Of a stretch of 64,000 nt of DNA, positions 27,194 through 35,702 are shown piece by piece. Source of the DNA: Myxococcaceae bacterium (GTDB lineage: Bacteria > Myxococcota > Myxococcia > Myxococcales > Myxococcaceae). The notes beneath the pieces are model-generated. The model saw only the letters and a program-made list of their open reading frames with translations. It had not been told where the DNA came from and searched no databases. The stretch lies in contig JAEUJQ010000092.1 in the NCBI GenBank assembly GCA_016793095.1, positions 62,001 through 126,000 of the forward strand, in the 5' to 3' direction. The translations under genes were made by a program, and so were the position numbers. Position 1 is the first letter of the stretch. Each line of letters opens with the position of its first letter.

Positions 27194-27304
27194 TCAGCGG
27201 CGGTTGGTGAGGAGCAGCGACGGGCCGGCGCGCCTGCGGAAGGTGGCCGCGATGGTGGACAGCACGATGGCTTGGAACGCCGCGATCACGTCGTCAGCGC
27301 TCAT
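27194..27304 (-). CDS. Possible 36-residue small protein
   Basis: Minus-strand ORF beginning MSADDVIAAFQAIVLST and ending LLLTNRR. GGAGG stands six bases before its ATG (27302-27304), a better ribosome site than most genes here have. The middle is hydrophobic enough for a short amphipathic or membrane helix followed by Arg residues. It lies between RNase J and the ABC operon on the ABC strand. No homolog known to me; coding status uncertain. Confidence 0.3.
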   Translation of the reverse strand: MSADDVIAAFQAIVLSTIAATFRRRAGPSLLLTNRR

Positions 27305-27343
27305 GAGCAGCCTCCGGCCGCAGCCGGCGCTCGTGCGCCGTTC

Positions 27344-27372
27344 GTGTCAAGGCGGGAGGCCCGGGCTACCGT
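27344..27372 (+). promoter_or_regulatory. Promoter of the RNase J gene
   Basis: GTGTCA (27344-27349; 4/6 to TTGACA), 17-bp spacer, TACCGT (27367-27372). Seven bases separate it from ATG 27380, again predicting a leaderless transcript. Confidence 0.42.
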
Positions 27373-27379
27373 CGCCACG

Positions 27380-29023
27380 ATGCTGAAGGTGATCCCCCTC
27401 GGGGGCCTCGGTGAGGTCGGCCTCAACAGCATGGTGCTGGAGCACGGCCGCGACCGGGTGCTGGTGGACTGCGGCATTCTCTTCCCGCGCGCCGATCAGC
27501 TCGGCGTGGACATCGTGGTGCCCGACTTCCGCCTGCTGCGCGACGACCCGAACGCGTTCAAGGCGGTGGTGCTCACGCACGCCCACGAGGATCACCTGGG
27601 CGCGCTCTCGTGGCTCATTCGCGAGTTCCCCGTGCCGGTCTACGGCACGCCGTTCACCCTGGCGCTCGCCCGGCACCGCCTCGAGGAGGCCGGGCTCACC
27701 ACCGAGCTGCGGGAGATCGGCCCGGGCACCGCGTTCCACGTCGGCGAGCAGTTCGTCTTCGAGCCCGTCAACGTCACGCACTCGGTGCCTGACGCGGTCG
27801 GGCTCGTGGTGACGACGTCGTCGGCGACGCTGGTGCACTCGGGCGACTTCAAGCTCGATCTCTCGCCCATCGACGGGAAGCTGACCGACCTGGGGCGGCT
27901 CGGCGAGGTGGCGGGCCACGGCGTCGATCTGCTGCTCTCGGACTCGACCAACGCCGAGGTCGAGGGGTGGACCCCGAGCGAGGCGCTGGTGAAGGAGACC
28001 TTCGAGCGGCTCTTCGCCACCGCCCCTCACCGCATCGTGGTGGCGCAGTTCGGCTCGCACCTGCACCGCGTGCAGCACCTGCTCTGGCTCGCGCAGAAGC
28101 TGTCGCGGCGGGTCGCGCTCTCGGGGCGCAGCCTGCAGCGCAACGTCGAGCTGGCGCGCGCGGTGGGCAAGCTGCAGGTGCCTGACGGGCTGCTCGTCTC
28201 GCTCGACGAGGCGGCGAAGCTGCCGCGCGAGCGGCTGCTGCTGATCTCGACGGGCGCGCAGGCCGAGGTGAAGTCGGGGCTCACCTGGCTCGTGTCGGAC
28301 GAGCCCGGCCCGCTGCGCGTCGAAGCGGGCGATCTCGTGGTGCTCTCGTCGCGCGCGATCCCCGGCAACGAGCCCAACATCAGCGCGCTGATGAACAAGC
28401 TGTACGCGCGCGGCGTGCGGGTTGCGTACCCGGGGAACGAGCCGGGCGTGCACGTGTCGGGGCACGCGTCGCGGCAGGAGCAGCGCCGCCTCATCGAGAC
28501 GGTGCGCCCGAAGTCCTTCGTGCCCGTGCACGGCGAGCTCAAGCACCTGCACCGGCACCGGCGGGTGGCGACGGACGCCGGCATCGACGACGCCAGGGCC
28601 CTGGTGGCCACGAACGGTGACGTGCTGGGCGTCGACGCGCATGGCCTGCACACCCTGGGGCGCGCGCCGGTGGGCCAGCTGCCGATGCGGCGGGAGGCGC
28701 TGGCCCCGGTGAGCGAGTCGGCCCTGCAGGAGCGGCGCTGGCTCGCCGAGACGGGCGTCGTCATCGCGGTGGTGGTGCTGCAGCAGGGCGGCGGCAAGAT
28801 CCTCCACGGGCCGTCCACCTCGGGGCAGGGGCTGTCGGGTGAGGAGCAGGCAGCGCTGGGGTTGTCGGCCGAGGGCGCCCAGCTCGAGCTGAAGGAGCTG
28901 TCAGACGCCGTGCGCGGCGATGACGAGCGCGTGCGCGAGGCGATGACCCGCGGCGTGCGGCGCGTCTTCAAGCAGCTGTTCGGCTCGAAGCCGTTCGTCC
29001 ACGCCGTCGTCGTCCGGGTCTGA
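27380..29023 (+). CDS. rnj: Ribonuclease J-type metallo-beta-lactamase/beta-CASP nuclease
   Basis: 547 residues, full RNase J length. 5'-3' exo/endoribonuclease in mRNA turnover. Opening IPLGGLGEVGLNSMVLEHG is diagnostic. Zinc ligands: THAHEDHLGAL (His-x-His-x-Asp-His; most homologs have HGHEDH), NVTHSVPDA, LVHSGDFKLD. The beta-CASP part has SDSTNAE, SGRSLQRN, LISTGAQAE (usual TGSQGE variant), SSRAIPGNEPNI, and HVSGHASRQEQRRLIETVRP with VPVHGELKHL. The C-terminal oligomerisation domain is present. Two catalytic-region substitutions (HAHEDH, TGAQAE) deserve note. Start ATG with an upstream -10. Confidence 0.94.
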   Translation: MLKVIPLGGLGEVGLNSMVLEHGRDRVLVDCGILFPRADQLGVDIVVPDFRLLRDDPNAFKAVVLTHAHEDHLGALSWLIREFPVPVYGTPFTLALARHRLEEAGLTTELREIGPGTAFHVGEQFVFEPVNVTHSVPDAVGLVVTTSSATLVHSGDFKLDLSPIDGKLTDLGRLGEVAGHGVDLLLSDSTNAEVEGWTPSEALVKETFERLFATAPHRIVVAQFGSHLHRVQHLLWLAQKLSRRVALSGRSLQRNVELARAVGKLQVPDGLLVSLDEAAKLPRERLLLISTGAQAEVKSGLTWLVSDEPGPLRVEAGDLVVLSSRAIPGNEPNISALMNKLYARGVRVAYPGNEPGVHVSGHASRQEQRRLIETVRPKSFVPVHGELKHLHRHRRVATDAGIDDARALVATNGDVLGVDAHGLHTLGRAPVGQLPMRREALAPVSESALQERRWLAETGVVIAVVVLQQGGGKILHGPSTSGQGLSGEEQAALGLSAEGAQLELKELSDAVRGDDERVREAMTRGVRRVFKQLFGSKPFVHAVVVRV

Positions 29024-29086
29024 ACGAACACCTCGAACTCGAGGCGTTGACTTGCCTTTCGGCCGGTTTCACCTCATTTTCGATGC

Positions 29087-29371
29087 ATTCTCGACCCGAT
29101 CGACATCGCGCGGCGCGCGCGGCTGCTGCGCCTCCACCAGAACCTGACGCAGGCCGAGCTGGCACGGCGGGCCGGCCTCGGCCTGGCGACGGTGCAGCGC
29201 TTCGAGACGTCGGGGCAGGCCGGCTTCGACGCGGTGATCGCGATCGCCTGGGCCCTGCGGGCGGAGGCGGGCTTCGAGCGCCTCTTCGAGCTGCCGCCGT
29301 TCAAGACGATCGATCAGGCGCTCGCGCAGGAGCAGCTCGTCACCCGGAAGCGTGCGCGGGGCAGGCGATGA
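29087..29371 (+). pseudogene. HipB-like XRE antitoxin, start codon lost
   Basis: The frame DPIDIARRARLLRLHQNLTQ, then AELARRAGLGLATVQRFETSG, is a clear HipB-type helix-turn-helix. It ends at a TGA overlapping the downstream ATG (ATGA). No ATG, GTG or TTG exists in frame between the upstream stop (TGA at 29048-29050) and the domain; the only candidates are ATT 29087 and non-canonical codons. An ATG at 29083 is one base out of frame, so a one-base indel near the start is the simplest explanation. Alternatively ATT initiation. Confidence 0.7.
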
Positions 29372-30001
29372 CCTTCGTGCCGAGAAAGGAGCTCTCCGTC
29401 TGGCTCGTCTTCGGAGCGCCGAAGCCCCGCCGCATCGGTCGGCTCGCCTCGGTACGGCACGGCGTGTTGTTCGAGTACGACGCCGACTTCATCGCCGAAG
29501 GGCTCGAGCTGTCGCCGCTGCGCCTGCCACTCGGCCCGGCTTCACCTGCACAGCCTGGCAGGGCTCCTCCATGTCCCGTTCGGAGTGCCCGCCCTCGACT
29601 ACCGTGACCTGCTGCGCGTCACTCGCCTGCTGACCCGCGACGAGCGCCAGGTGACCGAGGCCTACCGCCGCGCGTGCTTCAACGTGCTCGCGCACAACCG
29701 CGACGATCACCCGCGCAACATCGCCTTCCTCATGAGCGCGTCGGGCCGATGGGCGCTGGCGCCGGCCTTCGACCTCACGCCCTCGCACGGCCCTGGCGGA
29801 GAACACGCGATGTCCGTACTGGGCGAGGGCCTGCCGACGAAGAAGACCCTCGCGCGGCTGGGCGAAGAAGCGCGGGTGGCCGACGCCGGGCATGCTCTGA
29901 AGCAGGTGGAGCACGGCCTCTCGCGGCTCGCGGCGGTGGCGCGGCGGCTCGGTGTTCCCCCGCCGCTCGCCGCGCGCCTGACACGGCTGCTCACTGCTTG
30001 A
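29368..30001 (+). pseudogene. HipA kinase toxin with large internal deletion and frame change
   Basis: Begins with a normal HipA N-subdomain (MTFVPRKELSVWLVFGAPKP, RIGRLASVRHGVLFEYDADF, LELSPLRLPL). At about 29530-29537 the sequence jumps to another frame reading RLHLHSLAGLLHVPFGVPAL, DYRDLLRVTRLLT, then FNVLAHNRDDHPRNIAFLM and LAPAFDLTPSHGPGGEH, the C-terminal HipA catalytic segment. Roughly 200 residues normally between these parts, including the ATP-binding core, are missing. The N-part stops at 29607 in its own frame. Toxin activity is very unlikely although the HNRDDH catalytic motif survives. Convergent with the next gene, overlapping 11 nt. Confidence 0.85.
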
Positions 30002-31394
30002 GCGCCGCCTCGAGGAACGCGCTCGCTCGCCGCCACGCCGCGCGGCTGCCTTCACCGTTGGCCTGGGGTGAGCCGCCCAGCGCGTCGAACACGCCGCCAT
30101 CGGGCCGCTCGACGAACAGGGTGCTGCCCATCGGCAGGCCGACGAAGCCCGGGTTCAGCGCGTGGCCCGCCCCCGGGTAGCACTCGCGCCCATCGAGGGA
30201 GAAGCGGCCGACGTGCCCCGCGTCCACCAACCGCGCCCACGCGACGTCCGACAGGCTGCACGACGGCCACACCTGATCGTCCCCGGCCGAGAGCAGCAAC
30301 ACCGGCCCGCCGATGCGCTCGACCGCGATCGTCGCCGCCTCGAGGGCCTGCGGGCTCGCCTGCCGGAGCGTCTCGCTCCACTGCTCGCGCTGCGTCACCT
30401 CCACGCCCCCGTCCGGGCGGGTCCGCGTCACCGGCTGCGCGTTCACCCACGGCACGTGCGGCACGCCCGCGTCCTGGAACGTCCACGTCGGCTCGGTCCA
30501 CGGGTCCGCTGCCGGCCAGCTCACGCCGCTCCCGACGACGGACACCACCGCCTTCACCTGCGTCGAGAGCGAGCCCACCAGCAGCGCCGCCTCGCCGCCG
30601 CGCCCCACGCCGATGAGGCCGACGCGGTCCATCCGCGCGCCCGGGTATTCCTTCGCGACCTCGATGGCCGAGAGGAAGTACTCGAGTGGCAGCCGATCCA
30701 TGCGGGCCGGCAACGTCTCGATGCCCCAGTACGAGAGCGCGAGCACGAGGTAGCCCTGCTCGACGAAGGTGCGCGCGAGCTCGTTCGTCACCGCGCTGCC
30801 GCCTTCGCGGCCCCCGATCGCGATGAGGATGGGCCAGGGCGCAGCGGACGCCGGGAGATAGAGGTCGCCGTACACCCCGCGCGCGCCCCGCACCGGCAAC
30901 ACGTCGACGCCTCGCGACAGCGCGCGGCGCGGCCAGGTCACCTCGAGGTAGGCAGAGGCGCCCCAGTCGGCCAGCACGTTCACGTTCTGCACGAAGAGCC
31001 CGCCTTCGGACGAGTAGATCGGCCCGTCGGCATCGACGCCCCGCCACGAGCCGCTCACCGGGGCCTGCCGCGCCGTGCTCACCACGCCGTCGAAGTCCGC
31101 GCGGAACACGGCGTACGCGAAGCCGCCCACGGCCTGCCCGAAGATCATGTCGAGTGGCCGGCAGGGCGGCAGGCCCTCGACCAGGATCTCCGCCGACTCC
31201 CACGCGAGGAACCCCGCGTCGGGCGCCCCGCCGTCGGCCGCGACCCGGATCGTCGGCGCGTAGTCCCGCAGCGTGGGGATGCACCGCGGATCGTCGACGT
31301 CGTACTCGAAGGGCCCCGAGCCTCCCCCCTCGAAGCCTCTCGCCGGCCCGCAGCCGAGCGCCAGCACCACGAAGGCCGTCACCACGCTCCGCAC
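29991..31394 (-). CDS. BAAT-family alpha/beta-hydrolase-like lipoprotein lacking the catalytic nucleophile
   Basis: 467 residues from GTG 31394. N-terminus VRSVVTAFVVLALGC looks like a lipoprotein signal (atypical lipobox). Residues about 50-150 match the Ig-like N-domain of acyl-CoA thioesterase/bile-acid-CoA:amino-acid acyltransferases; the rest is the alpha/beta-hydrolase domain (LIAIGGREGGSAVTNELART; GPVLLLSAGDDQVWPSC; YPGAGHALNPG). The nucleophile elbow, normally G-I-S-K-G-A, reads GVGRGGEAALLVG, so Ser/Cys is Gly. Asp (GDDQVW) and His (GAGH) of the triad remain. A pseudoenzyme or binding protein is inferred. Confidence 0.82.
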   Translation of the reverse strand: MRSVVTAFVVLALGCGPARGFEGGGSGPFEYDVDDPRCIPTLRDYAPTIRVAADGGAPDAGFLAWESAEILVEGLPPCRPLDMIFGQAVGGFAYAVFRADFDGVVSTARQAPVSGSWRGVDADGPIYSSEGGLFVQNVNVLADWGASAYLEVTWPRRALSRGVDVLPVRGARGVYGDLYLPASAAPWPILIAIGGREGGSAVTNELARTFVEQGYLVLALSYWGIETLPARMDRLPLEYFLSAIEVAKEYPGARMDRVGLIGVGRGGEAALLVGSLSTQVKAVVSVVGSGVSWPAADPWTEPTWTFQDAGVPHVPWVNAQPVTRTRPDGGVEVTQREQWSETLRQASPQALEAATIAVERIGGPVLLLSAGDDQVWPSCSLSDVAWARLVDAGHVGRFSLDGRECYPGAGHALNPGFVGLPMGSTLFVERPDGGVFDALGGSPQANGEGSRAAWRRASAFLEAALKQ

Positions 31395-31401
31395 TGCCGG
31401 G

Positions 31402-31407
31402 ACGATA
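31402..31407 (-). promoter_or_regulatory. -10 element (TATCGT) for the gene starting at 31394
   Basis: On the minus strand TATCGT is followed by 7 nt and the GTG start at 31394, the same geometry as at 17607 and 27380. No -35 hexamer recognised. Confidence 0.35.
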
Positions 31408-31524
31408 GCGCACGGCGACCGCCCCGCCCGGCCCGTTTCAGTGCGACGGCTCGAGGCTGCGGCCCACCTCCCCGTCGGGTTGCCCCGTCGGAGCCAAGTT
31501 GGTAGTGCCCTCGGGCGCTCCGTC

Positions 31525-32610
31525 ATGGTCACCAGCCTGCTCGTCCTCGTCTCGTTGTCCGCTCCGCCGCCCGCGGAGAAGCCCATCAGGGCGCTGCCGA
31601 TCCTCGCGAAGGAGCCGAAGATCGATGGCGTGGTGAAGGACCTCGCCGGCGCGGCTGAGCTCAAGGTGCCGAAGGCGACGCCTGACGGCACGGCGCTCAC
31701 GCCCAGGGCCGCCTTCTTCAAGGACACGCTGTACCTGTCCGTCTTCGCGAAGGACGACGCGTTCAACGAGCACGATCAGCTCGAGGTGACCCTCTTCTTC
31801 CCCGACTCCGGCACCACCTCGCGGGGCTTCGTCTACCGCTTCGGCAAGAACGGCGTTCGCCCTCCGAGCGTCGAGGCCGGCCCGCCCCCGTTCGTGCAGC
31901 CCCTCCTCAAGGCGGCCGTGAAGGACGACGACAAGGGCGCCACGTTCGAGCTCGCCTTCCCGGCGCGCTCCCTGCCCCGCTTCCAGGCCTTCAAGCAGCT
32001 GGCCGTGTCGATCTGCTTCGAGTACCAGGACGTGGACGTCTCGGGGAACGAGCCGATCAAGACCATCACCTGCCCCACCGGCGAGATGGTGGGCGGGCCC
32101 ACGCGCCTGCCTGACGAGCTGCGGAAGAACCTGAAGCCCGCCGCGGACGTCGAGGGCATCGAGGCGCGCCCGACCGGCTGGGTCGGTTACTCCAAGCTGC
32201 ACTACCCCACGTGGGCGGTGGGCGACGCCGAGCTCACGCCTGAGTCCCTCGGCGAGCTGATCGCCCTCGACAACGCCATCGATCCCGCGTCGGTCGCCCT
32301 GCCGATTCCCCGCAAGCTCGTGCTCGCCGACAACCGGCCGCTCTTCACCATGTTGACGGGGAAGAACCCCTACTCGAAAGACGCCTGCAACCCGGACAAC
32401 GAGCTGCGCATGGCGATGTACGTGGTGAAGGGCAACGTCGCGTCGCGCGCGCTCGAGTGGCCGGCGGCGACCTGCGCCCTGGGCCGGGCGATGCGCTTCG
32501 AGCTCGAGGCCGAGTCCGGGCAGCTCCTCATCGGCTACACCAACGGCCAGACCGCGCGCTTCGTGTGGACGGCTGATCACTTCGAGCGCAGCGAGCTCGG
32601 CTCGCGCTGA
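31525..32610 (+). CDS. Exported CBM9-like beta-sandwich protein
   Basis: 361 residues. Short signal peptide ([13 protein letters not shown]). The N-terminal half has the hallmarks of a carbohydrate-binding module family 9-like domain: [16 protein letters not shown] near the start, [20 protein letters not shown], then EVTLFFPD and [11 protein letters not shown]. The second half (from about residue 210) is unassigned and includes [20 protein letters not shown]. Ligand unknown; CBM9-like domains also occur in non-sugar-binding surface proteins. rimO follows 19 bp downstream, probably in the same transcript. Confidence 0.72.
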   Translation: MVTSLLVLVSLSAPPPAEKPIRALPILAKEPKIDGVVKDLAGAAELKVPKATPDGTALTPRAAFFKDTLYLSVFAKDDAFNEHDQLEVTLFFPDSGTTSRGFVYRFGKNGVRPPSVEAGPPPFVQPLLKAAVKDDDKGATFELAFPARSLPRFQAFKQLAVSICFEYQDVDVSGNEPIKTITCPTGEMVGGPTRLPDELRKNLKPAADVEGIEARPTGWVGYSKLHYPTWAVGDAELTPESLGELIALDNAIDPASVALPIPRKLVLADNRPLFTMLTGKNPYSKDACNPDNELRMAMYVVKGNVASRALEWPAATCALGRAMRFELEAESGQLLIGYTNGQTARFVWTADHFERSELGSR

Positions 32611-32629
32611 CGATCCCCCTGGAGCCCCC

Positions 32630-34069
32630 GTGACGAAGAAGAAGCAGGCGCCGAAGTCGCTCTACATGATGACGCTGGGGTGCCCGAAGAACCGGGTGGA
32701 CTCCGAGGTGATGCTCGGCACCCTCAACCAGCGCGGTTACCAGCTCGTCGACGACGCGAAGGACGCCGAGGTCATCGTCGTCAACACCTGCGCCTTCCTG
32801 AAGGCCGCCGAGCAGGAGTCGGTGGACAACATCCTCGAGCTGGCCGAGTACAAGCAGACCGGCAAGTGCAACACGCTGGTGGTCACCGGCTGCCTCGTGC
32901 AGCGCCACGGCGAGGGCCTGTCGAAAGATCTGCCCGAGGTCGATCACTTCCTCGGCACCAGCGCCTACGTGCAGATCGGCGATCTGCTGGCGGCCGAGGC
33001 GAGCCCGCGCGAGCTGATCCCCGACCCCGAGTACATCCACACCGCGGCGGTGCCGAAGGTGAACTCGATGCCCGGGTACACCGCGTACCTGAAGATCTCC
33101 GAGGGCTGCGACAACAAGTGCGCGTTCTGCATCATCCCGAAGCTGCGCGGGCTGCAGCGCTCTCGCCCCATCGCCGACATCGTCAAGGAGGCGAAGCAGC
33201 TCGCCGACGCCGGCGTGCAGGAGCTCAACCTCGTCGCGCAGGATCTCACCGCCTACGGCCACGACCTGCCCGAGAAGCCGAAGCTGCACGACCTGCTGAA
33301 GGAGCTGGTGAAGGTGGACGTGCGGTGGATCCGCCTGCACTACGCCTACCCGCGCGTCTTCACCGACGAGCTGATCGAGCTGATGGCGACTGAGAAGAAG
33401 ATCGCGAAGTACCTCGACATGCCGCTGCAGCACGCCTCGGACAAGCTGCTCAGGTCGATGAAGCGCGGCCGTGACTCCGCGTTCCTCGAGCAGCTCATCG
33501 CGAAGCTGCGCGCGCGCGTGCCGGGCCTCACCTTCCGCACCTCGCTCATCGTCGGCCTGCCAGGCGAGACCGAGCAGGACTTCGAGCTCTTGAAGGACTT
33601 CGTGAAGAAGATGCGCTTCGAGCGGCTCGGCGTGTTCCAGTACTCGGACGAAGAGGGCACGGCGGCCTTCGAGATGGCCGGCAAGGTGCCGCAGAAGACC
33701 ATCGAGCGGCGCTGGCGCGAGGTGATGGCCGTGCAGAAGCGCATCAGCCGCGAGCAGAACAAGAAGCTCATCGGCCAGCGGCTCGAGGTGCTGGTCGAGG
33801 GCGTGAGCCCCGAGTCCGAGCACCTGCTGGTGGGCCGCCATGAAGGCCAGGCCCCCGACATCGACGGGCAGGTCTTCATCAACGACGGCCTCGCCTACCC
33901 CGGCGAGCTGGTGACGGTCGAGGTCACCGAGGCGCACGACTACGATCTCGTGGCGCGGGTCGTCGAACGACCCAGGCAGAGGAAACACGCAGCGCGGGCG
34001 ACCGTGCCGGCGGCCGTTCGCGGTGGCGAGAAGATCATCACCCCGCCCACCTGGCTCGCCCCCCGGTGA
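32630..34069 (+). CDS. rimO: Ribosomal protein S12 methylthiotransferase
   Basis: 479 residues from GTG 32630 with GGAG five bases before. Radical-SAM enzyme that methylthiolates the conserved Asp of ribosomal protein uS12. N-terminal MTTase domain: [42 protein letters not shown] supply the three Cys for the auxiliary cluster. Radical-SAM motif [17 protein letters not shown] (CxxxCxxC). C-terminal TRAM domain ([10 protein letters not shown] to [13 protein letters not shown]). The CP-K-N-R-V-D-S-E signature and TRAM length favour RimO over MiaB. A Pro/Arg tail of about 30 residues extends past the usual end. Confidence 0.95.
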   Translation: MTKKKQAPKSLYMMTLGCPKNRVDSEVMLGTLNQRGYQLVDDAKDAEVIVVNTCAFLKAAEQESVDNILELAEYKQTGKCNTLVVTGCLVQRHGEGLSKDLPEVDHFLGTSAYVQIGDLLAAEASPRELIPDPEYIHTAAVPKVNSMPGYTAYLKISEGCDNKCAFCIIPKLRGLQRSRPIADIVKEAKQLADAGVQELNLVAQDLTAYGHDLPEKPKLHDLLKELVKVDVRWIRLHYAYPRVFTDELIELMATEKKIAKYLDMPLQHASDKLLRSMKRGRDSAFLEQLIAKLRARVPGLTFRTSLIVGLPGETEQDFELLKDFVKKMRFERLGVFQYSDEEGTAAFEMAGKVPQKTIERRWREVMAVQKRISREQNKKLIGQRLEVLVEGVSPESEHLLVGRHEGQAPDIDGQVFINDGLAYPGELVTVEVTEAHDYDLVARVVERPRQRKHAARATVPAAVRGGEKIITPPTWLAPR

Positions 34070-34113
34070 GCCGGGCGCCCCCTTTTCCCCACAGCCCGGG
34101 GTCAGAACTCGAA

Positions 34114-34141
34114 TTGTCCAGTGACGACGCGGTCGTATACT
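34114..34141 (+). promoter_or_regulatory. Promoter of the OMP-FecR-kinase operon
   Basis: TTGTCC (34114-34119), 16-bp spacer, TATACT (34136-34141), the best sigma70-like promoter in the window. Only six bases separate the -10 from GTG 34148, so the transcript should start at the start codon and lack a ribosome site. Confidence 0.68.
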
Positions 34142-34147
34142 CCACCC

Positions 34148-35686
34148 GTGCGTCTGTCGGCCGGGGTGGGGTTGATCAGCGTCGTGCTTCAACTCGCGAG
34201 CGCAACCGCGTTCGCTGAGGAGCCGTCCGTTTCAGCCAGCGCAGCTCCGATCACGCGCAAACGCCCGGAGGAGCTGTTCGAGGTGCGCCTGCGCTACGGC
34301 GTGGCGTACCGCACGGGCAGCCAGCAGGACACCACCGGCCCCGGCCTCGGCTACACGGGCCTCACCCCGAATGATCCCAGCGTCCAGGCCTGGGTCTGGC
34401 CCTTGTTCGACGTGCTGGGCGTCACCGCCTCGTTCGGGCGCGAGGGCTTCGCCCTGTTCGATCGCGCCACCAACGAGCGGGTCACCGGCGGCGGGCTTCT
34501 GCGCGCGCAGGCCGGGGTGACCGCGCGGCTCCGGCTCGGGCCCGTGCGGCTCGAGCCCGTCGTCGGCTACGCCTTCAACCAGGTCGCCGAGTTCGGTGAC
34601 TCCGCCACGCCCCGGTTCCGTGCCGGCACCCGACACGGCGTGCTGCTGGCCGCGCGGGGGCTCGTCGATCTCGGGCCCGTCACCCTCGAAGGCCGCTTCG
34701 AGTACCCGCTGGGCGTCGCGGCGAGGAATGGCGACGGAGCCCGCGCGACCTCGACGGGCTGGCTCGCGGGCGGCGGCGTTCGGGTCGCGCTCGTGCGAAC
34801 GGGAACCGCGCTGTGGGGGCTGATGCTCGAGGGCTCCTACTCCACCGATCGGTTGAACAGCGCGATCCAGACGTCGCAGAACCTCATCCGCGGCTCGCTG
34901 GCGCTCGACCTGCAGTGGAAGGAAGCAGAGAAGCTCGCGACGCTCGGCGCCCTGAAGGTGAGCGTCGTGCTCGACGAAGACGGGAGCCCGGCGTCGAAGG
35001 CCGAGGTGCTGGTCGGTGAACGCGCGGTGGTGATCGATGGCGCGGGCGTTGGCCGACTCGACGAGCTCGCGGCCGGCAGCGTCAGCGTGCGCGCGTCGCT
35101 CGATGGGTACGAGCGCGCCGAGGGGACCGCCGACGTCACCGCGGGTGTCGAGACGCCCGTGGTGCTGCGCCTCAAGAAGCAGCTGCCGAAGGTGGGGACG
35201 CTCGTCGTCACCGTCATCGACAAGGCCACGAAGGCGGCCCTCGCGGGCGCCACCGTCACGGTCGGCGGCAGGGCGCTGACCACCGACGCGAAGGGCCTCG
35301 TCACCTTCACCGACCTGCAGCCAGGCGCCGTCAACGTCGAGCTGCAGGCGCCGGGCTTCACGCCGAAGAGCGAGGCGGCCACGATCCTGCCCGGCCTCAC
35401 GGCGAGCGTCTCGTCCGAGCTGGTGAACGCGAAGCAGCGGGACCCGGCGACGGTGAGCGGCTTCGTCCGCAGCGCGCGGGGCGGGGCGCCGGTGACCGCC
35501 AACCTGTCGATCCCCGAAGCGAACATCAAGGCGAAGGCCGACGCGAAGGGAGCCTTCGTCTTCCGCCTCAACGGCGGCTCCTACACCGTCACGATCTCCG
35601 CGAAGGGCTTCGCCACCCAGACGAAGCAGGTCACCGTGAAGGACGGCGACCAGGCCATCTTCAACGTCGATCTGCAGCCGAAGTGA
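34148..35686 (+). CDS. Outer-membrane-like protein with three carboxypeptidase-regulatory-like domains
   Basis: 512 residues. Signal peptide VRLSAGVGLISVVLQLASATAFA. Residues about 40-260 are alternating amphipathic strands with Gly/aromatic patterning (LRYGVAYRTGSQQDTTG, RLRLGPVRLEPVVGYAF, LEGRFEYPLG), like a small outer-membrane barrel. From about 275 three PEGA/carboxypeptidase-regulatory-like beta-sandwich units follow (starting GALKVSVVLDEDGSP, GTLVVTVIDKATKAAL, ATVSGFVRSARGG). Start GTG 34148 sits where transcription should begin. First gene of a three-gene operon with a FecR lipoprotein and a membrane kinase; assembly into one envelope complex is inferred. Confidence 0.72.
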   Translation: MRLSAGVGLISVVLQLASATAFAEEPSVSASAAPITRKRPEELFEVRLRYGVAYRTGSQQDTTGPGLGYTGLTPNDPSVQAWVWPLFDVLGVTASFGREGFALFDRATNERVTGGGLLRAQAGVTARLRLGPVRLEPVVGYAFNQVAEFGDSATPRFRAGTRHGVLLAARGLVDLGPVTLEGRFEYPLGVAARNGDGARATSTGWLAGGGVRVALVRTGTALWGLMLEGSYSTDRLNSAIQTSQNLIRGSLALDLQWKEAEKLATLGALKVSVVLDEDGSPASKAEVLVGERAVVIDGAGVGRLDELAAGSVSVRASLDGYERAEGTADVTAGVETPVVLRLKKQLPKVGTLVVTVIDKATKAALAGATVTVGGRALTTDAKGLVTFTDLQPGAVNVELQAPGFTPKSEAATILPGLTASVSSELVNAKQRDPATVSGFVRSARGGAPVTANLSIPEANIKAKADAKGAFVFRLNGGSYTVTISAKGFATQTKQVTVKDGDQAIFNVDLQPK

Positions 35687-35702
35687 GCGGCCAACCACGA
35701 CG

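Noticed and set aside
29024-29086. CCTCGAACTCGAGG as RNase J terminator
   Set aside because: Small palindrome without a T run; TTGACT follows instead.
34060-34095. CCCGG-TGAG-CCGGG followed by CCCCCTTTT as rimO terminator
   Set aside because: Stem is only 5 bp and the T run is short and separated by Cs; not enough to call.
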